This document shows positions 25,591 through 33,954 of a stretch of 64,000 bases of DNA, one piece after another. The DNA lies in NCBI RefSeq assembly GCF_011064615.1, contig NZ_JAALJH010000004.1, positions 62,001 through 126,000 on the forward strand. Direction: 5' to 3'. Numbering within the stretch: the stretch's first letter is position 1; every line of letters begins with the position of its first letter. The notes under the pieces were generated by a model. That model did not search any database and was not told the DNA's origin. It saw only the letters and a program-made list of their open reading frames with translations. Both the position numbers and the translations under genes were made by a program. This stretch comes from Aquisphaera insulae. GTDB taxonomy: Bacteria > Planctomycetota > Planctomycetia > Isosphaerales > Isosphaeraceae.

Positions 25591-26922
25591 TTGGATCTGC
25601 TCGGCCGGGCGCGGAGTTTCCTGAAGGGGGTCGCGGCGCCGCCGGTCTCGCGGACACAGTACTACAGCGTCGTCTGCCCGCTCGGCCATCGCGTCCGCGG
25701 TCAGCGGACCGAGGGATACCAGGCGCTGAGGTGCCCGGCCTGCGGAGAAGGCGTCTTCGTGCTGCCGGCCAGCCCGCTCCCCGAGCCGAGCCCGCCGGCG
25801 AGATCGTCCGCGCGGCGGCCCGTCCGCGACCGCGTCGCCGCCGATGAGGGCCCCCTGAAGCTCGAGGAACCGGCCGAGGCCACGGTCGACTTCGAAGAAC
25901 CGCGCGAGATCGGCCGGGAGGTGGATATCGTCTGGGACGATGAGCCCCCGGCACCTCCGCCGCCGGTCTCTCCGCGCCCCTACGACCCGGACCTCTCGCT
26001 CCCCGAGTCGACGAAACCCCGGCGCGAATCGAAGCCGGACGGCCCGAGGCCGGCGAATCCGGCGGAGAGGCCTGCCTCGACGAGGGCCGTGCCGGGTCCG
26101 AAGGCCGATCGCCCCCGCGGAGAGACTCCGCCCGAGCTTCGCCCCGCCGCCGGGCCCCTCGTCGCCCCGGAGTTGAGGCCGGACCGCCCCGCGCGAGGCC
26201 TCGATCGCCGGCCGATCCTGATCGTGGCCGCCGTCGCGTTCCTGATCGTGGCCGCGTTCGCCATCCGCGGCTGGCGCACCCGGCGGGGCGAGCTGCCGCA
26301 GATCGCACGCCAGGGGAAGGAAGAGGGGATTCCCGCCCTCAAGGCCGGCAAGTTCGAGAGGGCGAACCAGATCCTGGGCGCGGCCCGAGAGGCGGTCGAG
26401 TCGCTGGGCGGCCGTGTCGAGGACGCGGAGGAGATCGTCAGGGCGGCCGGCGAGGCGGCCATCCTCGCCGACCTCAGCACCGACTCGCTCGAGTCGATCC
26501 TCGACGAGGCCGGCCGGATGTCACCCCAGTCCTGGGCTTCGCGCTTCGATCAGGTCTACAAGGGCCGGGCCGTGGTGATCGACGCCGCCATCACGGCCAC
26601 GCCCGATTCGGCCCCGCGAGGCCGCTTCGAGATCGATTACGTGGTCGTCCCGGTCGGCGAAGGGGCGGCCCAGGAGCGCTACGCGCGGTTCGACCTGAGC
26701 GACTTCGAGCTGCTCAAGGAGTCCGGCCATCGCGTCGGCGATCACATCCTCATCGGGGCCCGTCTGGACCGGTTCGCTTACGACAAGGATGCCGGCTGCT
26801 GGATGATCCGGTTCGAGCCGAAGAGCGGGGTCCGGATCACGTACAACGAGGCGCTCGAGGCCCTGGGATGGTCCGGGACGTTCGAGCTCGACGGGATCGA
26901 GAAGGAAGGAGATCGGCCATGA
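25591..26922 (+). CDS. Unknown membrane protein with N-terminal zinc-ribbon-like motif
   Basis: 443 residues, not recognised by name. The N-terminus has a treble-clef or zinc-ribbon-like motif (VVCPLGH...LRCPACGEG, about 29-54), then a long Pro/Arg-rich disordered region (to about 205). One membrane helix follows (LIVAAVAFLIVAAFAI, about 210-226), then a helical stretch and a C-terminal beta-rich domain (about 310-443, starting SWASRFDQVYKGRAVVIDA). By topology the zinc motif would be cytoplasmic and the C-terminal domain periplasmic. The TTG start at 25591 has AGGAGG seven bases upstream. The stop overlaps the next start as ATGA. Confidence 0.72.
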   Translation: MDLLGRARSFLKGVAAPPVSRTQYYSVVCPLGHRVRGQRTEGYQALRCPACGEGVFVLPASPLPEPSPPARSSARRPVRDRVAADEGPLKLEEPAEATVDFEEPREIGREVDIVWDDEPPAPPPPVSPRPYDPDLSLPESTKPRRESKPDGPRPANPAERPASTRAVPGPKADRPRGETPPELRPAAGPLVAPELRPDRPARGLDRRPILIVAAVAFLIVAAFAIRGWRTRRGELPQIARQGKEEGIPALKAGKFERANQILGAAREAVESLGGRVEDAEEIVRAAGEAAILADLSTDSLESILDEAGRMSPQSWASRFDQVYKGRAVVIDAAITATPDSAPRGRFEIDYVVVPVGEGAAQERYARFDLSDFELLKESGHRVGDHILIGARLDRFAYDKDAGCWMIRFEPKSGVRITYNEALEALGWSGTFELDGIEKEGDRP

Positions 26923-28517
26923 TCCGGCTCCGCACCGCCGGCGCCTCGGCCCTCTTCCTGGCGATCCTCGCCTTGCCTCGGGTGCCGTCCCTCGGCCAGG
27001 AGGCGGCCGTCCCGATCGAGCCGGCCGATCTCGGCCGACGCGCCGATCTCGTCGGCAAGCTGATCTCGGTCGATGACCGGGTGAAGCATTACATCATGAC
27101 CCCCTCAGGGCCCTTCGATGAGCTTCATCTGAAGAGGACGAACGTCGTCCTGCGACTGCGCGGGCCGCAACGACCGCGGTCCCAGCCTCGGCCGATGCCG
27201 GTCATCGCCGTCGGGAGGCTGGCGCGCGAGGGGGATCAGCTCGTCATGGACGTTTCGTCTCTGGCCGTCCAACTGTCGGACCTGGAACGGTTGGAGAAGG
27301 GGGTGTCCGCGTTACCTCCCGGCGACTTCGAGAATCGCAAGGCCTGGGCCGCCTGGGCGGAGAAGCGGGGTGCGGAATTCAAGGATGCCGCCCTTTCCGA
27401 GAAGGCCCGCGGGGTGCTGACCGAGGCCCTTCGGCTCGAGGCCGACGGTCGCCGGGGGACCGTGGATGCACCCCGGGAATGGCTCGCGATGGCCGAGGAG
27501 GCGAGACGCCGCGGGGTCAAGGAGCCGGAACCGTCGGCCCTGGCCCATCGTGCGTTTCGCGCCCAGCTCGCGGAGGCGAACGGGCTGAAGTCGCTGGAAG
27601 CACTCCAGAAATCGGTCGAGCGTTTCTTCCCGAATGCCGCCAGCGACGTGGATTCCGGCCGGCTGAACCTGGCCAGGTGGGACGAGCCGTATCGCAACGA
27701 TCCCGCCGGTGCCTACCGAATGGCGGCCGCCGACCAGCGAAAAGGGCTGGATCGACGGCTCTGGGGGGACGTGGAGCAGAAGATCCTCGAGGCCAAGGCC
27801 GCCGCCGACCCGATCTCCGCGATCGAGCTGGCGACGGAGGCTGAACGACGGCTCCCGGAACGCAAGGATCCGCTCGCGAATCGCCTGCTGGCCCAGGGCC
27901 TCGGCGTAGCCCGGCAGAACCTGGGTACGCTTCGCAAGGATGAGGCCCGATCGATGGCGGCGATCTACCGCGACCGGCTCAACGACCCGCGGGCCGCCCA
28001 GGAACTCCTCCGCGCCTGGCTGAGGATCCGGCGTGACCGCCTGAGCGAGACGGATGCCGATGGTCCCGTTGAGCTTGCGTCTCTCTACGAGGAGATGCTC
28101 CAGGATCGCACGGCGGCGAAGGAACTCCTCGATCGGGCCTGGAAGATCGCCCCGGGAACGAACGCGATCGCGGAGGCATTTCGGACCCGGGGTTATCGGC
28201 TCGACAAGGATCAATGGGTCGAGCTCTCGGCCACCGCTCCCACCGAAAACCCATCCCCCAACCCGGCTCCCGCGGCGGGCCTTGGCGGCGGCCTGCGAGG
28301 CAAGTCGACGGACGAGGTCCTCCGCCAGATCGGCTCGAAACCCGATAGCAAGGTCCTCTGCGGCACCAGGGGCCAGGTGGTCGAGCAGTGGATCTTCCAC
28401 CTCCCCGGCCAGAACAAGGATCGCTACGTGAACTTCCTGCGATCCGCCGGTGACCTCCGGCCGCATGTCATCTCCGACTACACACTCCCTCGCCCGGCCG
28501 TCGGAATGCGGAAATAG
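26919..28517 (+). CDS. Secreted protein of unknown function, coupled to the upstream gene
   Basis: 532 residues with a Sec signal peptide (about 1-27, ending VPSLGQEA). The N-terminal part (about 30-110) is beta-rich (LVGKLISVDDRV...VVLRLRG) and may share the fold of the C-terminal domain of its upstream neighbour. Residues 120-430 are mostly helical with repeat-like Ala/Glu/Arg-rich segments. A short C-terminal domain (about 450-532) ends in a beta-rich region. No catalytic motif is apparent. The ATG at 26919 overlaps the upstream stop and has AAGGAG seven bases ahead. An intrinsic terminator follows at 28553. Confidence 0.72.
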   Translation: MIRLRTAGASALFLAILALPRVPSLGQEAAVPIEPADLGRRADLVGKLISVDDRVKHYIMTPSGPFDELHLKRTNVVLRLRGPQRPRSQPRPMPVIAVGRLAREGDQLVMDVSSLAVQLSDLERLEKGVSALPPGDFENRKAWAAWAEKRGAEFKDAALSEKARGVLTEALRLEADGRRGTVDAPREWLAMAEEARRRGVKEPEPSALAHRAFRAQLAEANGLKSLEALQKSVERFFPNAASDVDSGRLNLARWDEPYRNDPAGAYRMAAADQRKGLDRRLWGDVEQKILEAKAAADPISAIELATEAERRLPERKDPLANRLLAQGLGVARQNLGTLRKDEARSMAAIYRDRLNDPRAAQELLRAWLRIRRDRLSETDADGPVELASLYEEMLQDRTAAKELLDRAWKIAPGTNAIAEAFRTRGYRLDKDQWVELSATAPTENPSPNPAPAAGLGGGLRGKSTDEVLRQIGSKPDSKVLCGTRGQVVEQWIFHLPGQNKDRYVNFLRSAGDLRPHVISDYTLPRPAVGMRK

Positions 28518-28552
28518 GCGTGCCCGATCGAGGCAAGAGTGGATTTCAGCGG

Positions 28553-28576
28553 AATCCGCCGGGCCGCGGATTTTTT
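28553..28576 (+). terminator. Intrinsic terminator after 26919-28517
   Basis: A 7-bp stem (28553-28559 with 28566-28572) encloses a six-base loop and is followed by four more T residues, then a second T-rich stretch. It starts 36 bases after the stop codon. Confidence 0.65.
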
Positions 28577-29059
28577 CGTTGATTTTTCCGGTTCGCACAC
28601 CACAATACGGTGGAAATCCCTCCCCCCTTGCCCTCCTGATTCGCCGTCAGGCTGTGCTTCCTGCATACTCCCCAGAGGAGGCCGGTCGCTCAGTCGGACA
28701 ACGAAAGGACTCGGAGATATCCCAACCGAGGTGTCGTCAAGATGCGGCGGGAATCCGAGGGATTTCGTCAAACCTTTGTCGCGATTGATCGTAAAGGAAT
28801 GTGAGCCAGACAGTATAGGTCTCTGCCTCTTGCCGACGGCGCATAATATGCCTGGACCGAATGCAGGGGCTGCGGTCCGACGACAGAGGCCGAGAAAATG
28901 GACTGCGGCTCACGAGCGAACAGAGCGTGAGCTATCATCGTAGTGAATCTGAAACCGCTGAATGAATCATCCGGTTAGGCGGGCGTGATCTCGGTCCTGA
29001 CGTGGCCGATCGGCTCCCGATAACCTGTGATGCTATAGAAACTCACCAGGAGGTGTCCA
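28577..29059. other. Gene-free region upstream of the DksA-like gene
   Basis: 483 bases, visibly lower in GC than neighbouring genes. Short open frames on both strands have no SD or family resemblance. It holds several inverted repeats (listed separately at 28821-28932) and should hold the promoter of the gene at 29060. A TATAGA at 29033-29038 could be its -10, but no good -35 is seen. Confidence 0.5.
28821..28932 (+). ncRNA. Candidate structured RNA upstream of the DksA-like gene
   Basis: Three helices can form in order. GCCTCT (28825-28830) pairs with AGAGGC (28885-28890) and encloses GGACCG (28854-28859) paired with CGGTCC (28873-28878). Next to it GCTCACG (28908-28914) pairs with CGTGAGC (28926-28932). 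The strand could be either, because inverted repeats are symmetric; plus is assumed because the next gene is on plus. It does not match tmRNA, 6S, SRP or RNase P as far as I can tell. It may be a leader element or chance. Confidence 0.25.
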
Positions 29060-29545
29060 GTGGCCCGCAAAGACGCTTTACTCCGCCTCACGACCCGTCT
29101 GATGGCTCGCCGTGATGCGCTCCGCAAGGCCATCAATGGCGACCTGGATAGTTTCCATAAGTTCTCCCAGGTCAGCGGTGTCGGTGATAATGTCGACGCG
29201 GCGGTCGACTCCGCGAACGATGAGATCAGCTCTCAGCTCGTCGAGATCGAAAGCCGGGAGCTCGGACACATCGAGCATGCCCTCCGGCGGATCGCGGCCG
29301 GCGTCTATGGCCGGTGCGAATTCTGCGGGGGCAAGATCTCCGAGGCTCGGATCAACGCCCTCCCCTATACGAATAGCTGCATCGACTGCCAGCGCGAGAA
29401 CGAGCGACTGGGGCAGCACCGCGGCATGGACGGCGAGCCGCAGCGCTGGGCGAAGGTCTTCGAGAAGCCGCTCGACGACAGCGAGGGCGATGCCCAGATC
29501 AACCTCAGCGACTTCGAAATGGACTTCAGCGAAACCGGTCGCTGA
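29060..29545 (+). CDS. DksA/TraR family zinc-finger protein
   Basis: 161 residues. A coiled-coil N-terminal part (about 1-78) is followed by a C4 zinc finger, Cys86-X2-Cys89 and Cys107-X2-Cys110 (RCEFCGGKI, SCIDCQREN), as in DksA/TraR C4-type proteins. These bind the RNA polymerase secondary channel or serve unknown roles. An acidic tail of about 45 residues follows. The tip residues of DksA (Asp-Ala-Asp) are not clearly present in the coiled coil, so transcription-factor activity is uncertain. The GTG at 29060 has AGGAGG six bases upstream, a textbook SD. A strong terminator follows. Confidence 0.88.
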   Translation: MARKDALLRLTTRLMARRDALRKAINGDLDSFHKFSQVSGVGDNVDAAVDSANDEISSQLVEIESRELGHIEHALRRIAAGVYGRCEFCGGKISEARINALPYTNSCIDCQRENERLGQHRGMDGEPQRWAKVFEKPLDDSEGDAQINLSDFEMDFSETGR

Positions 29546-29580
29546 GCGAGCCTCGTCAACCCACCCCGGACGATGACTTC

Positions 29581-29615
29581 AAGCTGCCGCCCATCGGAAC
29601 GGGCGGCAGCTTTTT
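29581..29615 (+). terminator. Intrinsic terminator after the DksA-like gene
   Basis: A perfect 10-bp core stem, extended by A-T pairs at its base (12 bp in all, from 29581), is followed by a run of T residues to 29615. It starts 35 bases after the stop. It is among the clearest terminators in the window. Confidence 0.85.
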
Positions 29616-29658
29616 GCGCTTTCGGTCATGGCCCGCGGGCTCGACATCATGACCGAGA

Positions 29659-29693
29659 ACCCATCCACTGTATCCTGGCGGCAGCGGATGGGT
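29659..29693. repeat. Inverted repeat between convergent genes
   Basis: ACCCATCC (29659-29666) and GGATGGGT (29686-29693) form an 8-bp stem with a 19-base loop, about 70 bases past the stop of the RRM gene on the minus strand. No T run follows, so it is a possible mRNA 3'-end structure only. Confidence 0.4.
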
Positions 29694-29761
29694 CGGCATG
29701 TGAAGCGGTCGGCTGGCGGGGCGAGACCCCTGTGGACCGTCGGTCAGGGCAGGGCTCGATG

Positions 29762-30109
29762 TCAATAACGGCCGCGGCCACCGCCGCCGCCACCATAGCC
29801 ACCGCCGCCGCCGCCGCCACCATAACCACCACCGCCGCCGCCGCGACCGCCGGGACGCTCCTCGCGGGGGCGAGCCTCGTTGACCGTCAGGCGACGGCCC
29901 CCGTGATCCTGATCGTGGAGGGCACGAATGGCCTCCTGCGCCTCGGCGTCGGTGTCCATCTCGACGAACCCGAAGCCCTTGCTGCGGCCCGTGTCACGGT
30001 CAGTGATGACCTGGGCGCTCTGGACCGTGCCGAACTGGGAGAAGAGCTGCTCAAGCTCCGAGCTCGTGACCTTGTAGGTCAGGTTCCCCACATAGAGTTT
30101 CTTGCCCAC
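29762..30109 (-). CDS. RRM-type RNA-binding protein with Gly-rich tail
   Basis: 115 residues. One RRM fold with RNP2 LYVGNL (5-10) and RNP1 KGFGFVEM (44-51) is followed by a C-terminal tail of Gly/Tyr repeats (GGYGGGGGG) ending RGRY. This matches bacterial Rbp/GRP-like proteins that bind single-stranded RNA, often in cold or stress response; the aromatic-glycine tail may promote condensation. The GTG start at 30109 has AGGAG seven bases upstream, and the resulting first residues are GKKLYV, as in homologues. The 294-base upstream region is AT-rich around 30281-30292 but has no clear promoter. Confidence 0.92.
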   Translation of the reverse strand: MGKKLYVGNLTYKVTSSELEQLFSQFGTVQSAQVITDRDTGRSKGFGFVEMDTDAEAQEAIRALHDQDHGGRRLTVNEARPREERPGGRGGGGGGYGGGGGGGGYGGGGGGRGRY

Positions 30110-30403
30110 CTGCGATCTCCTGAGCGAAACGGAATCACGACGGCCCTCGCTTGAATCTCCGGGCCGAGTGGAGACGGGTTGCATCACAACCCGAAGAGCG
30201 GAAGGGCGACAGTGGAGACGAGAGGAGATTCCGGCAAGGATCTGCGTCCCGGGCTCATTGCGTTCCCAACCAATCAGGAACTATATCATAATCCCCGGGC
30301 CGGCCTAGATGGCTCTTTTCGATTTTGGTAAATTGTGGAATTCTCTTCCGGCACGTCCTCAAGACCCTCGATCACACCCGGGCTCCTCGGATCCCCTCGG
30401 CGT

Positions 30404-31015
30404 TCACGCCGGGCCGATCGCCGCCTCCCGGAGGGCCGTCTCATATTCCTCCGGCGTGTTGAGGTTGCGCAGCGACCGGAGCTCGGGATCGATCGAGAGG
30501 AACTCGGCGGCGGGGACGGTCCGCGTCCGCAGCCGGTCCTTCAGCGCCGCGAGCCGGAACCGGCCGTTCGCCAGCGAGTCCTCGATCACCGGGATGGCCG
30601 CGCGGACCCGGTAGAGTGCGGCCAGCGGATGCACCCTCCCTTCGGACTCGGGGATGGCCAGGTCGAGATCGCCGATCAGCTCCTCCAGCCGGAGGATCCA
30701 GCCGGGTCGAAGGAAGGGGGCGTCGGTCGAGACGGCAAAGGCAAGCTCCGCGGAGTGCGGCAGGGCCGTCAGGCCCGTGAGCAGCCCTCGCAGGGGGCCT
30801 TCCCCGGGGACCGCGTCGCGGACCACCGTGGGCCCCGGGGCGAGCGGGGGGAGCACCTGGTCGGGGGCGGCAACGACGACGATCGGGGACGCGACCTCGC
30901 CGACGATCCGAACCACCCGTTGGAGCAAGCACTCGGGGCCCAGGGGGAGCCATGCCTTGGGCCGCCCCATCCGACGGCTCTCTCCACCGCAGAGGATCAC
31001 GCCCGCCACGCCCAT
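30404..31015 (-). CDS. mobA: Molybdenum cofactor guanylyltransferase (MobA-like)
   Basis: Transfers GMP from GTP to molybdopterin. The 203-residue product begins MGVAGVILCGGESRRMGRPK, the nucleotide-binding signature (LxGGxSxRMGxxK), and has the STDAPFLRP acidic motif near the middle. The length is normal for the family. The ATG at 31015 has GGAGGGG five bases upstream. No other moa or moe genes adjoin; a role for another nucleotidyltransferase of the same superfamily cannot be excluded. Confidence 0.85.
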   Translation of the reverse strand: MGVAGVILCGGESRRMGRPKAWLPLGPECLLQRVVRIVGEVASPIVVVAAPDQVLPPLAPGPTVVRDAVPGEGPLRGLLTGLTALPHSAELAFAVSTDAPFLRPGWILRLEELIGDLDLAIPESEGRVHPLAALYRVRAAIPVIEDSLANGRFRLAALKDRLRTRTVPAAEFLSIDPELRSLRNLNTPEEYETALREAAIGPA

Positions 31016-31134
31016 CGCGGCCCCTCCCGTCCCCCGGACCCGAGGGCTATCATCCTGCCCGGTCCTTGATCGGACCACAAGGACGGGGGCATAATCCGGT
31101 TCGCTCCCCGGTTTCCCCACCAAGGACATCCCCC

Positions 31135-33444
31135 ATGCTCAGTCTCCTCTCCGCGGCCTGCCTGGCGCTCCTCACGCCCGGGGATCCGGCCGCTCAGACG
31201 CCCGTCCCCTTCGTCGTACCCCCCGGCCTTGGGGACAGGCTGGAGATCCTCTCACCCTCGCAGGTCACGGTCGAGGGCTGGCTCGGGGCCCGAATCGCCG
31301 CCAACGAGACCCAACGGCTGAGGAACGTGGACACCGAACCCCTGCTCGCCGGCTACCGCAAGAGGCCGGGCGGCCATCCCTGGATCGGCGAGCACATCGG
31401 CAAGTGGCTGCACGCCGCGACGCTCGCCTGGGTCAACACGGGCGACCCGTACTTGAAGGCGAAGCTGGACCGGGCGGCCGCGGACCTCATCGCCTGCCAG
31501 GAGCCCGACGGATACCTCGGGACCTACGTCCCGGAGAAGCGGTTCGGCCTCTACGAGGGCGCGGACTGGGACGTCTGGTCGCACAAGTATAACCTGATCG
31601 GGCTCCTGACCTACCATCAGTACACCGGCAACGCCGCCGCCCTCGACTGCTGCCGCCGGATGGCGGACCTGCTGCTGGCCACCTTCCCGGCGAGGCGGAG
31701 CATCAGGGACGCCGGCACGCACATGGGCATGGCCGCCACCAGCGTGCTGGAGCCGATCGTGCTCCTCTACCGATTCACGGGCGAGACGCGCTACCTGGAG
31801 TTCGCGAGATACATCGTCAAGTCCTGGGACGAGCCCGGCGGCGCGGGCATCCTGGCCGCGATCCGCGCCGGCAAGGGATTGAACGCGACCGCCAACGGCA
31901 AGGCTTACGAGATGCTCTCGAACCTGGTAGGGCTCTGCGAGCTCGCCAGGGCGACCGGGGATCGGGACATGGTCGATCGCGACCTGGTCCGTGCCTGGCA
32001 GGACGTCGTCGCCCATCGACTCTACGTGACCGGCAGCACCAGCTCCCACGAGCACTTCCAGCGTGACCTGGTCCTGCCCACTCAGCCCTCGGCCAACGTG
32101 GGCGAGACCTGCGTGACGACGACATGGATCCAGCTCAACCTCCAGTTGCTCCGCCTCACGGGCGACGTCCGGTTCGCCAACGAGCTCGACCGGTCGGTCT
32201 ACAACCATCTGGCCGCCGCCCAGAATCCCGAAGGAAACGACTGGTGCTACTACACGCCCCTGGAGGGCAAGAAGCCGTATGACGCCGGCATCAACTGCTG
32301 CCACTCGAGCGGGCCGCGGGGGATGGCCCTGGCCGTCCAGTCGGCCTATTTCCGGGCCGCGGGCGAGGGCGGCGACGTGCTGGTCTTGAACACACTGGAG
32401 AGCTCACGGGTCGCGGCGAAGCTCGGCGGCGTCGAGGTCGGGGTGATCCAGTCCGGCGGGTTCCCCGAGGACGGTGTGTCCGTGCTGACCATTCGCGCGG
32501 CCTCGCCGGCCCGCTTCGGCATCCGAGTTCGCGTGCCGTATTGGACCGAGCGACTCACCGTCGCGGCGGGAGGACAGACCATCGAGGCCCTCCCTTCCGG
32601 GGGCTGGGCTTCCGTGCCGGTCAAGGACTGGAAGGACGGGGACCGGATCCTGCTGGGCTACTCGTTCTCCGCGAAGATCGGAGACCAGGGCGGACCGAAC
32701 AACCACGGGCGGGCCTTCCTCTCCTACGGGCCCTTCGTGCTGGCCCATGATGAGGCGCTCAATCCCGGCCTCGCGGCCTCCCCAGCGATCGGCCTGATTG
32801 AGCCGGTCGCGAGGCTGACCCGCGCCCGAGGGTTCAACCTGGCCTTCCTGGGGCAGGTTGCCGACCGTCACGGCAAGGCGCACCAGGCGGTGTTCGTCCC
32901 GTTCGCCGACGCGGGCTCGACCGGCGGCCGGTTCCGGGTCTGGTTCCGGAGCCCAGGAGAGCCGGCAAGGCCGACGGCCTCCCTGCTGGGGGACGGCGAA
33001 GAGGGCCGGTCGCGGCCGGGGAACCAGGAAGGCTCCATCGTGGACGGCGATCCGGCGACGTTCGTCGTGACTTATGATTCCCGTCCGGCCGACGACGATT
33101 GGTACTCCGTGACCCTGGCAGAGCCCTCGCGGATCACCCGGGTCGTCTTCACGCACGGGCATAGCTTCCACGATGGGGGCTGGTTCGACGCCAGCAAGGG
33201 CCGGCCCAGAGTCCAGGTCAGGCGCACCAGGGACGGGGCCTGGGAGACGGTCGGCGAGCTGGCCGGCTATCCGGCCACGACGGCGACCGACGACGGCGAC
33301 CTGAAGGACGGCCGGTCGTTCGAGCTGAAGCTGGCGACGCCGCTGTCCGTCGCCGCGGTCAGGGTCGTCGGCTCGCCCGCGAAGGGGGACAAGCCCAGCC
33401 AGGCGTTCTCCTCGTGCGGCGAGCTCGAGGCCTTCGGAGACTGA
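31135..33444 (+). CDS. GH127-like beta-L-arabinofuranosidase family protein
   Basis: Secreted glycoside hydrolase candidate, 769 residues. A signal peptide (about 1-20) is followed by an alpha/alpha barrel, then beta-sandwich domains. Key residues of the zinc- and cysteine-dependent GH127/DUF1680 site are visible: Glu324 and Cys326 in GETC, and Cys388-Cys389 in NCCHSSGPR, which align with Glu338, Cys340 and Cys417/418 of HypBA1. A C-terminal domain (about 645-769) looks like an F5/8 (discoidin) carbohydrate-binding domain. The substrate is unknown; GH127/GH146 act on arabinofuranosides. The ATG at 31135 has AAGGA eight bases upstream. Confidence 0.85.
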   Translation: MLSLLSAACLALLTPGDPAAQTPVPFVVPPGLGDRLEILSPSQVTVEGWLGARIAANETQRLRNVDTEPLLAGYRKRPGGHPWIGEHIGKWLHAATLAWVNTGDPYLKAKLDRAAADLIACQEPDGYLGTYVPEKRFGLYEGADWDVWSHKYNLIGLLTYHQYTGNAAALDCCRRMADLLLATFPARRSIRDAGTHMGMAATSVLEPIVLLYRFTGETRYLEFARYIVKSWDEPGGAGILAAIRAGKGLNATANGKAYEMLSNLVGLCELARATGDRDMVDRDLVRAWQDVVAHRLYVTGSTSSHEHFQRDLVLPTQPSANVGETCVTTTWIQLNLQLLRLTGDVRFANELDRSVYNHLAAAQNPEGNDWCYYTPLEGKKPYDAGINCCHSSGPRGMALAVQSAYFRAAGEGGDVLVLNTLESSRVAAKLGGVEVGVIQSGGFPEDGVSVLTIRAASPARFGIRVRVPYWTERLTVAAGGQTIEALPSGGWASVPVKDWKDGDRILLGYSFSAKIGDQGGPNNHGRAFLSYGPFVLAHDEALNPGLAASPAIGLIEPVARLTRARGFNLAFLGQVADRHGKAHQAVFVPFADAGSTGGRFRVWFRSPGEPARPTASLLGDGEEGRSRPGNQEGSIVDGDPATFVVTYDSRPADDDWYSVTLAEPSRITRVVFTHGHSFHDGGWFDASKGRPRVQVRRTRDGAWETVGELAGYPATTATDDGDLKDGRSFELKLATPLSVAAVRVVGSPAKGDKPSQAFSSCGELEAFGD

Positions 33445-33453
33445 AGGGAAGGA

Positions 33454-33954
33454 TCACCGCGAGGGGCGGGGACCGTGGATCCAGAGCTCCTCCAGCACGC
33501 TGTATCCGCCCGGCTTCATCCCGAGCGCCTCGTAGGTGCGCTGCGCCCGATGGTTGGCGTTCTCGACGTAGAGTCGAACGCCGATGACGTCCGGGGTGGC
33601 GAGGGCCTCGGCGCGGAGATGGCCGAACAGGGCCCTGAAGACGCCGCGGCCGCGGTGCTCGGCATCCACATAGACGCTCTGGAGCCACCAGATCCAGCCA
33701 TTTCGCCAGTCGCTCCACTCGCGGGTGATCGCGGTCTGGCCGACGACGCGGGGACCGGTCGGCTCCGAGACCTCCGCGACCCAGTAACGAAGCCGGTCGG
33801 GGTCGGAGAGGGCCATGGCGACCCCTCGATCGAGGCTTTCGAGGTCGAGCTGCTTCTGTTCGGTCTCGAGCGCGAGGAGCCGATTGTACTCGACGATCAC
33901 CGGCCGATCGGCGAGCAGGGCGTCCCGGACGGTGACTCCGTGGAGGGCGCTCAC
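33454..33954 (-). CDS. GNAT family N-acetyltransferase
   Basis: 166 residues with the GNAT acetyl-CoA-binding motif VYVDAEHRGRGVFRALFGHL (about 93-112; R/QxxGxG) and the terminal motif B (NHRAQRTYEALGMK). The substrate is unknown. The GTG at 33954 overlaps the stop of the upstream rhomboid gene as GTGA, so translation is coupled. It ends nine bases from the convergent GH127 gene. Confidence 0.88.
   Translation of the reverse strand: MSALHGVTVRDALLADRPVIVEYNRLLALETEQKQLDLESLDRGVAMALSDPDRLRYWVAEVSEPTGPRVVGQTAITREWSDWRNGWIWWLQSVYVDAEHRGRGVFRALFGHLRAEALATPDVIGVRLYVENANHRAQRTYEALGMKPGGYSVLEELWIHGPRPSR

Noticed and set aside
28539..28943. A 134-codon frame in the gap after 28517
   Set aside because: It starts near a terminator, has no SD, and its translation (DFFVDFSGSHTT) has no recognisable family or conservation signal that I can see.
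29762..29870. GGYGGGG-coding repeats as a possible CRISPR or microsatellite element
   Set aside because: They are in frame and encode the Gly-rich tail of the RRM protein.
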